Under the pieces are notes generated by a model. The model had not been told where the DNA came from. It did no database searches and saw only the letters and a list, made by a program, of their open reading frames with translations. A stretch of DNA of 10,358 bases from Geosiphon pyriformis. Its lineage: Eukaryota > Glomeromycota > Glomeromycetes > Archaeosporales > Geosiphonaceae. How positions within the stretch are numbered: position 1 is the stretch's first letter; each line of letters opens with the position of its first letter. The position numbers and the translations under genes are program-made. The stretch lies in contig JAAOMT010000570.1 of assembly GCA_016748015.1 (NCBI GenBank), positions 378,043 through 388,400 of the forward strand. Reading direction: 5' to 3'. Below are positions 8,230 to 10,358 of this stretch, piece by piece.

Positions 8230-8387
8230 TGTTACGAGTTGGAGTAATAAGCTAATGGATAGCAAGGAAGAACAGAATTGTAGGGTGATGGAAATAATCA
8301 AAGAAAATTCAACTTCAAAAAGCGAATTAAATAAGTATGAATTTAATGTGTGAGATCAGTCTCATAAAATATCTCAGTCGCTGTTAC
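8230..8387 (-). repeat. 5' LTR of element 1, visible inner part
   Basis: It starts TGTTAC next to the primer site and matches 264-416 over about 150 bp, including AACAGAATTGTAGGGTGATG in both. Similarity ends where a new TGTTAC occurs at 8382-8387. This is the R/U5 side in the element's direction. The rest of the LTR is missing or displaced. Confidence 0.75.
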
Positions 8388-8459
8388 TCATAGAATATAA
8401 GAAATATAATATTATTAGTCAGTAGATATTAGCCAATCAGAAGTAGGCATAGTAAATAT

Positions 8460-8640
8460 GGAATTCCAGGATTCCTCTCAGGAATTGCAGGATTTCAGGA
8501 ATTTCAGGATTCCTCAACAAGGAATTGTAGGATTCCAGAATTCTAGAATTCCTCTCAAAGGAATCGCAGGATTCCAGAATTCCAGGATTCCTCTCAAAGA
8601 AATTGCAGGATTCCAGGAATTCTAGGATTTTTGTCATAAA
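8460..8640. repeat. 39-bp minisatellite, about 4.5 copies
   Basis: Units at 8482-8521 (40 bp), 8522-8560 (39), 8561-8599 (39) and 8600-8640 (41) follow a partial copy at 8460-8481. Each contains GCAGGATTCCAGAATTC-like and CTCTCAAAG-like parts. Because 39 is 13 codons, the minus strand stays open across it (repeating ILESCxSFERN), but no ATG-led gene is convincing. Confidence 0.9.
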
Positions 8641-8790
8641 AAATTGAGAAATTAAGGAATCTTAATTATGTATATATAGCAGTAGGATTAGAAGCTAAAA
8701 AGACAAACCTCTCAGTTTTAAATTTAATCTAAGCAACATTTCAGTTTCCAATCATTAAATAAATAATTATTCCATATCTCAACCCACTCT

Positions 8791-8817
8791 CTACTATCAA
8801 CACTTCATGTTGATAGT
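8791..8817. repeat. Hairpin TACTATCAAC / GTTGATAGTA
   Basis: A perfect 10-bp inverted repeat with a 7-base loop (acttcat) lies 40 bases before the plus-strand ATG, inside the presumed leader. A similar CTACTATCGACACTATCG occurs near 9169. Confidence 0.7.
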
Positions 8818-8856
8818 AATTAATACTTAACCACACTGGAACAATAGCTCTTGATC

Positions 8857-8970
8857 ATGGCTATTGACAAGATATTAACATACCAAATTGCCTTGGCTTA
8901 TTTTCTCTATTTTCTTTATTTTATTTTCTTTATTTTTTATTTTCTTTATTTTATTTTATTTTATTTTTGA
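8857..8970 (+). CDS. Short hydrophobic ORF after promoter-like block (doubtful)
   Basis: ATG at 8857 opens 37 codons ending TGA at 8968-8970. It starts MAIDKILTYQIALAYF and continues as only Phe, Leu, Tyr and Ile, because a T-rich tract (about 8902-8967) of TTTATTTTC units encodes it. I recognise no family. It is kept because it is the first ATG-led frame after the promoter-like block; it could be the first exon of a displaced gene or a chance ORF. The translated low-complexity tract argues for chance. Confidence 0.15.
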   Translation: MAIDKILTYQIALAYFLYFLYFIFFIFYFLYFILFYF

Positions 8971-9022
8971 TTTTGTTGTTGTATACTAATTGATTAAAAG
9001 ATTAAGTACTGAGTTATTGATG

Positions 9023-9205
9023 TCAAGGATAGCCTGGTAAAAGACCCAGAAATAAGGGTAGGATTTTATATATATTATCAGATAGTTTACCAAAAGGGCA
9101 AGACTGCCAGACTAAATCTGGCCACCATGTTAAGAAAAAAATTGGGAAAACTCTTGGAAAGATATATCTACTATCGACACTATCGAATCTCTGTCCATTA
9201 TACAA
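9023..9205 (-). repeat. Open stretch, likely dispersed-repeat remnant
   Basis: The minus strand is open for 60 codons (RYIFPRVFPIFFLTWWPDL, WQSCPFGKLSDNIY and on to LPGYP) but has no ATG; its first codon is TTG. The Trp- and Pro-rich content is unlike random AT-rich DNA. From memory, similar peptides recur in translations of mycorrhizal fungal genomes, which would fit a repeat; this was not searched. I see no known domain. Confidence 0.35.
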
Positions 9206-9946
9206 AGAACTCCATCAAAACCTTCAGATACAACACTTGCAGAACCCCATCCACAGAAGTAGCTTTTGAGCACTGAGTTATGAGTTTATTATTTAATTCA
9301 ACAGCAGAAATAATTACCTGTTGTTACGGGATGGTTTTCTTGTTATATTTAATTGCTGATATCCCACTTTAATTGCAATCAGTCTTTCGTGAGTTCCTCA
9401 GTTCTATTTGTGTGATAATGTTACTGTTACACTGAAGGCTTTCTTTTTATTGTTGCGATGTAAGTTATTCTTTAATTCTTGATTGTTGTGTGTGTTTATG
9501 TACTCCTTTTCAGAGGCTGAACTGAAATCTACCCACTGTTTGGGGTCTTCTCTAAGGCTATCCTTGCAATTGCCTGATGTGTTTTTCTAATCTAGAAACA
9601 CAGAATGTTAATGGTCTTTAGTGCTTTTCTAATTCTCACAATAAAGCTTTTATCAATTAGTAATAACGTGAATAATCTTGATCAAGAATTATTCTTCCAA
9701 GGGATTCAGTTGATGAATGATAGTTTCATTCAATAAATAATACAAGTAAGTTTCTTAATACTTTGGGTTGTGATAGTTCAGTTTTAAATATTTTTTTTCA
9801 TTTCTTTTTGATTTTAAAGGTTTCTTGGGATATTTAATTTGAAAGTATGATTTAAAGTGGAGTTTGTTGAATAAAATTGGATCTATTGCTTGATAAGTTA
9901 TGATTTTTATTACTTGATTGATTATTTCCCAATATTAAAACTACTG

Positions 9947-9954
9947 TATATATA
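9947..9954 (-). promoter_or_regulatory. Possible TATA box of element 2 LTR
   Basis: TATATATA lies in a 12-bp palindrome (TGTATATATACA, 9945-9956), about 235 bp into the LTR in the element's direction, after the 23-bp repeats. That order, repeats then TATA, fits a U3 enhancer and promoter, by inference. Confidence 0.35.
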
Positions 9955-10003
9955 CATGTTTGTAGTTCTACGAGAAAATACTTTCTTTTTGATATTTCAA
10001 CCT

Positions 10004-10095
10004 GGTGTTTGCTGCTATCACCAGTTGGTGTTGGCTGCTATTGTGAACTGGTGCTTGCCACTATCGCGAGATGGTGTTTGCTACTATGTTAATCA
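10004..10095. repeat. Four tandem 23-bp units (GGTGTTTGCTGCTATC type)
   Basis: Units start at 10004, 10027, 10050 and 10073, each GGTGyTkGCyrCTAT plus a variable end. They are richer in G and C than their surroundings and lie in U3 of the element 2 LTR, upstream of its possible TATA box. Confidence 0.9.
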
Positions 10096-10189
10096 TTACC
10101 TTTCTAAGATTATTACTGTGCTATATTATGATTGAATAGTTTGTATTATTTTTATGATTCTTTTTTCTAAATTCTTAAACTGTAACATT

Positions 10190-10201
10190 ATCCCCTCCTT
10201 T
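10190..10201 (-). other. Polypurine tract of element 2
   Basis: In the element's direction AAAGGAGGGGAT follows the polyprotein stop almost at once and ends two bases before the LTR (TGTTACAG). It is a better tract than that of element 1. Confidence 0.8.
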
Positions 10202-10358
10202 CAAGATTGAGCTCTGTCGAAATCGAAGTTAATTTCTTCATTAAATTCTAAGTTACTATAGTGGTTCAATACTGTGTTATTAATTTGTTGTTGTAATTCT
10301 TGAAATTGCGAGTTGGTAAGTCATCCAATACTGTTGGTTGTTATTATGTTTATGGTTG
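10201..10358 (-). pseudogene. C-terminus of element 2 polyprotein
   Basis: A minus-strand frame enters from the edge and ends at TGA 10201-10203, next to the polypurine tract. It reads TTNSIG, a TGA at 10321-10323, then LTNSQFQELQQQINNTVLNH and on to EINFDFDRAQS. The internal TGA fits a CGA (Arg) changed by C to T. The region is Gln/Asn-rich and hydrophilic, with no known domain. By position it matches the tail of element 1, but the protein sequences are not visibly alike. Confidence 0.6.

Larger units (their letters stand above)
264..8387 (-). mobile_element. Degenerate Ty3/gypsy LTR retrotransposon (element 1)
   Basis: The minus strand carries, in order, 5' LTR sequence, primer binding site, gag, protease, RT, RNase H, integrase, C-terminal tail, polypurine tract and 3' LTR. 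RNase H before integrase is the Ty3/gypsy order and excludes Ty1/copia. A shared segment of about 150 bp, starting TGTTAC at both 264 and 8230, marks the two LTRs. The element is inactive: it has many in-frame stops, several frame changes and a 1010-bp solo LTR inside pol. The high-coordinate edge is uncertain because LTR similarity stops near 8387; the 5' LTR may be truncated or interrupted there. Confidence 0.9.
8388..8856 (+). promoter_or_regulatory. Plus-strand promoter-like block
   Basis: The block has CCAATCAG at 8433-8440, a 39-bp minisatellite, TATATATA at 8671-8678, then about 180 bases of leader with an AATAAA-like site near 8758, and an ATG at 8857. The spacing from the TATA sequence to a likely start near 8700 is ordinary for a fungal promoter. 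The same layout would suit the U3-R of an LTR beginning TGTTACTCA at 8382. I cannot decide between a host promoter and an LTR. Confidence 0.35.
9322..10187 (-). repeat. 3' LTR of element 2
   Basis: The edges are TGTTAC at 9322-9327 and GTAACA at 10182-10187, a perfect 6-bp inverted repeat of TG...CA form, 866 bp apart. The high edge lies directly against the polypurine tract. It contains four 23-bp units and a TATATATA. The 81-residue plus-strand ORF at 9890-10135 runs through those units against the element's direction and is not credible as a gene. Confidence 0.8.
9322..10358 (-). mobile_element. Second LTR retrotransposon (element 2), 3' end only
   Basis: In the element's direction, entering from the right edge, the window shows the last codons of a polyprotein, a polypurine tract and a full LTR. 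It has the same orientation as element 1 and lies about 930 bp beyond its visible 5' LTR part. The rest of the element is outside the window. It is related to element 1 at the tract/LTR junction, but the LTR bodies show no visible similarity. Confidence 0.8.

Noticed and set aside
9890-10135. Plus-strand ORF of 81 codons with CCYHQLVLAAIVNW pattern
   Set aside because: The pattern comes from the 23-bp repeats inside the element 2 LTR.

Overview
The window is AT-rich, eukaryotic and dominated by decayed LTR retrotransposons of the Ty3/gypsy (Metaviridae) type. I see no intact host gene. The domain order is gag, protease, RT, RNase H, integrase. The base composition and the protein style resemble repeat families of early-diverging mycorrhizal fungi such as Rhizophagus. 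That taxonomic guess comes from recalled similarity and was not searched.

Element 1 lies on the minus strand and fills about 264-8387. In its reading direction (high to low coordinates) it has a partial 5' LTR (8230-8387), a tRNA-type primer binding site (8207-8223) and gag with a CCHC zinc knuckle (8177-6648). A gag/pol overlap follows that carries a T TTA AAC heptamer in register for a -1 shift. Then come a DSG protease (to 5842), an acidic and cysteine-rich linker (5841-5292), RT with a YLDD box (5291-4540), RNase H (3529-2991) and integrase with DDX35E and a GPF-type C-terminal module (2917-1601). A roughly 230-codon tail of unknown role, a polypurine tract and the 3' LTR (264-930) end it. 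Pol is interrupted between RT and RNase H by a 1010-bp solo LTR (3530-4539) with matching inverted ends and a 4-bp target duplication.

Element 1 is dead. It carries many in-frame stops, nearly all at sites where the family has Gln, Trp or Arg, so they are explained by C-to-T or G-to-A transitions. At least three further frame changes are present.

Element 2, also on the minus strand, enters from the right edge. Its last 50-odd codons (10201-10358), polypurine tract and complete 866-bp 3' LTR (9322-10187) are visible.

Between the elements (8388-9321) lies DNA of unclear origin. It holds a plus-strand promoter-like block (CCAAT, a 39-bp minisatellite, TATATATA, then an ATG opening a 37-residue hydrophobic ORF) and a minus-strand open stretch that looks like a dispersed repeat. 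This block may be the U3 of another LTR or a displaced host promoter. Positions 1-263 are featureless AT-rich flank.
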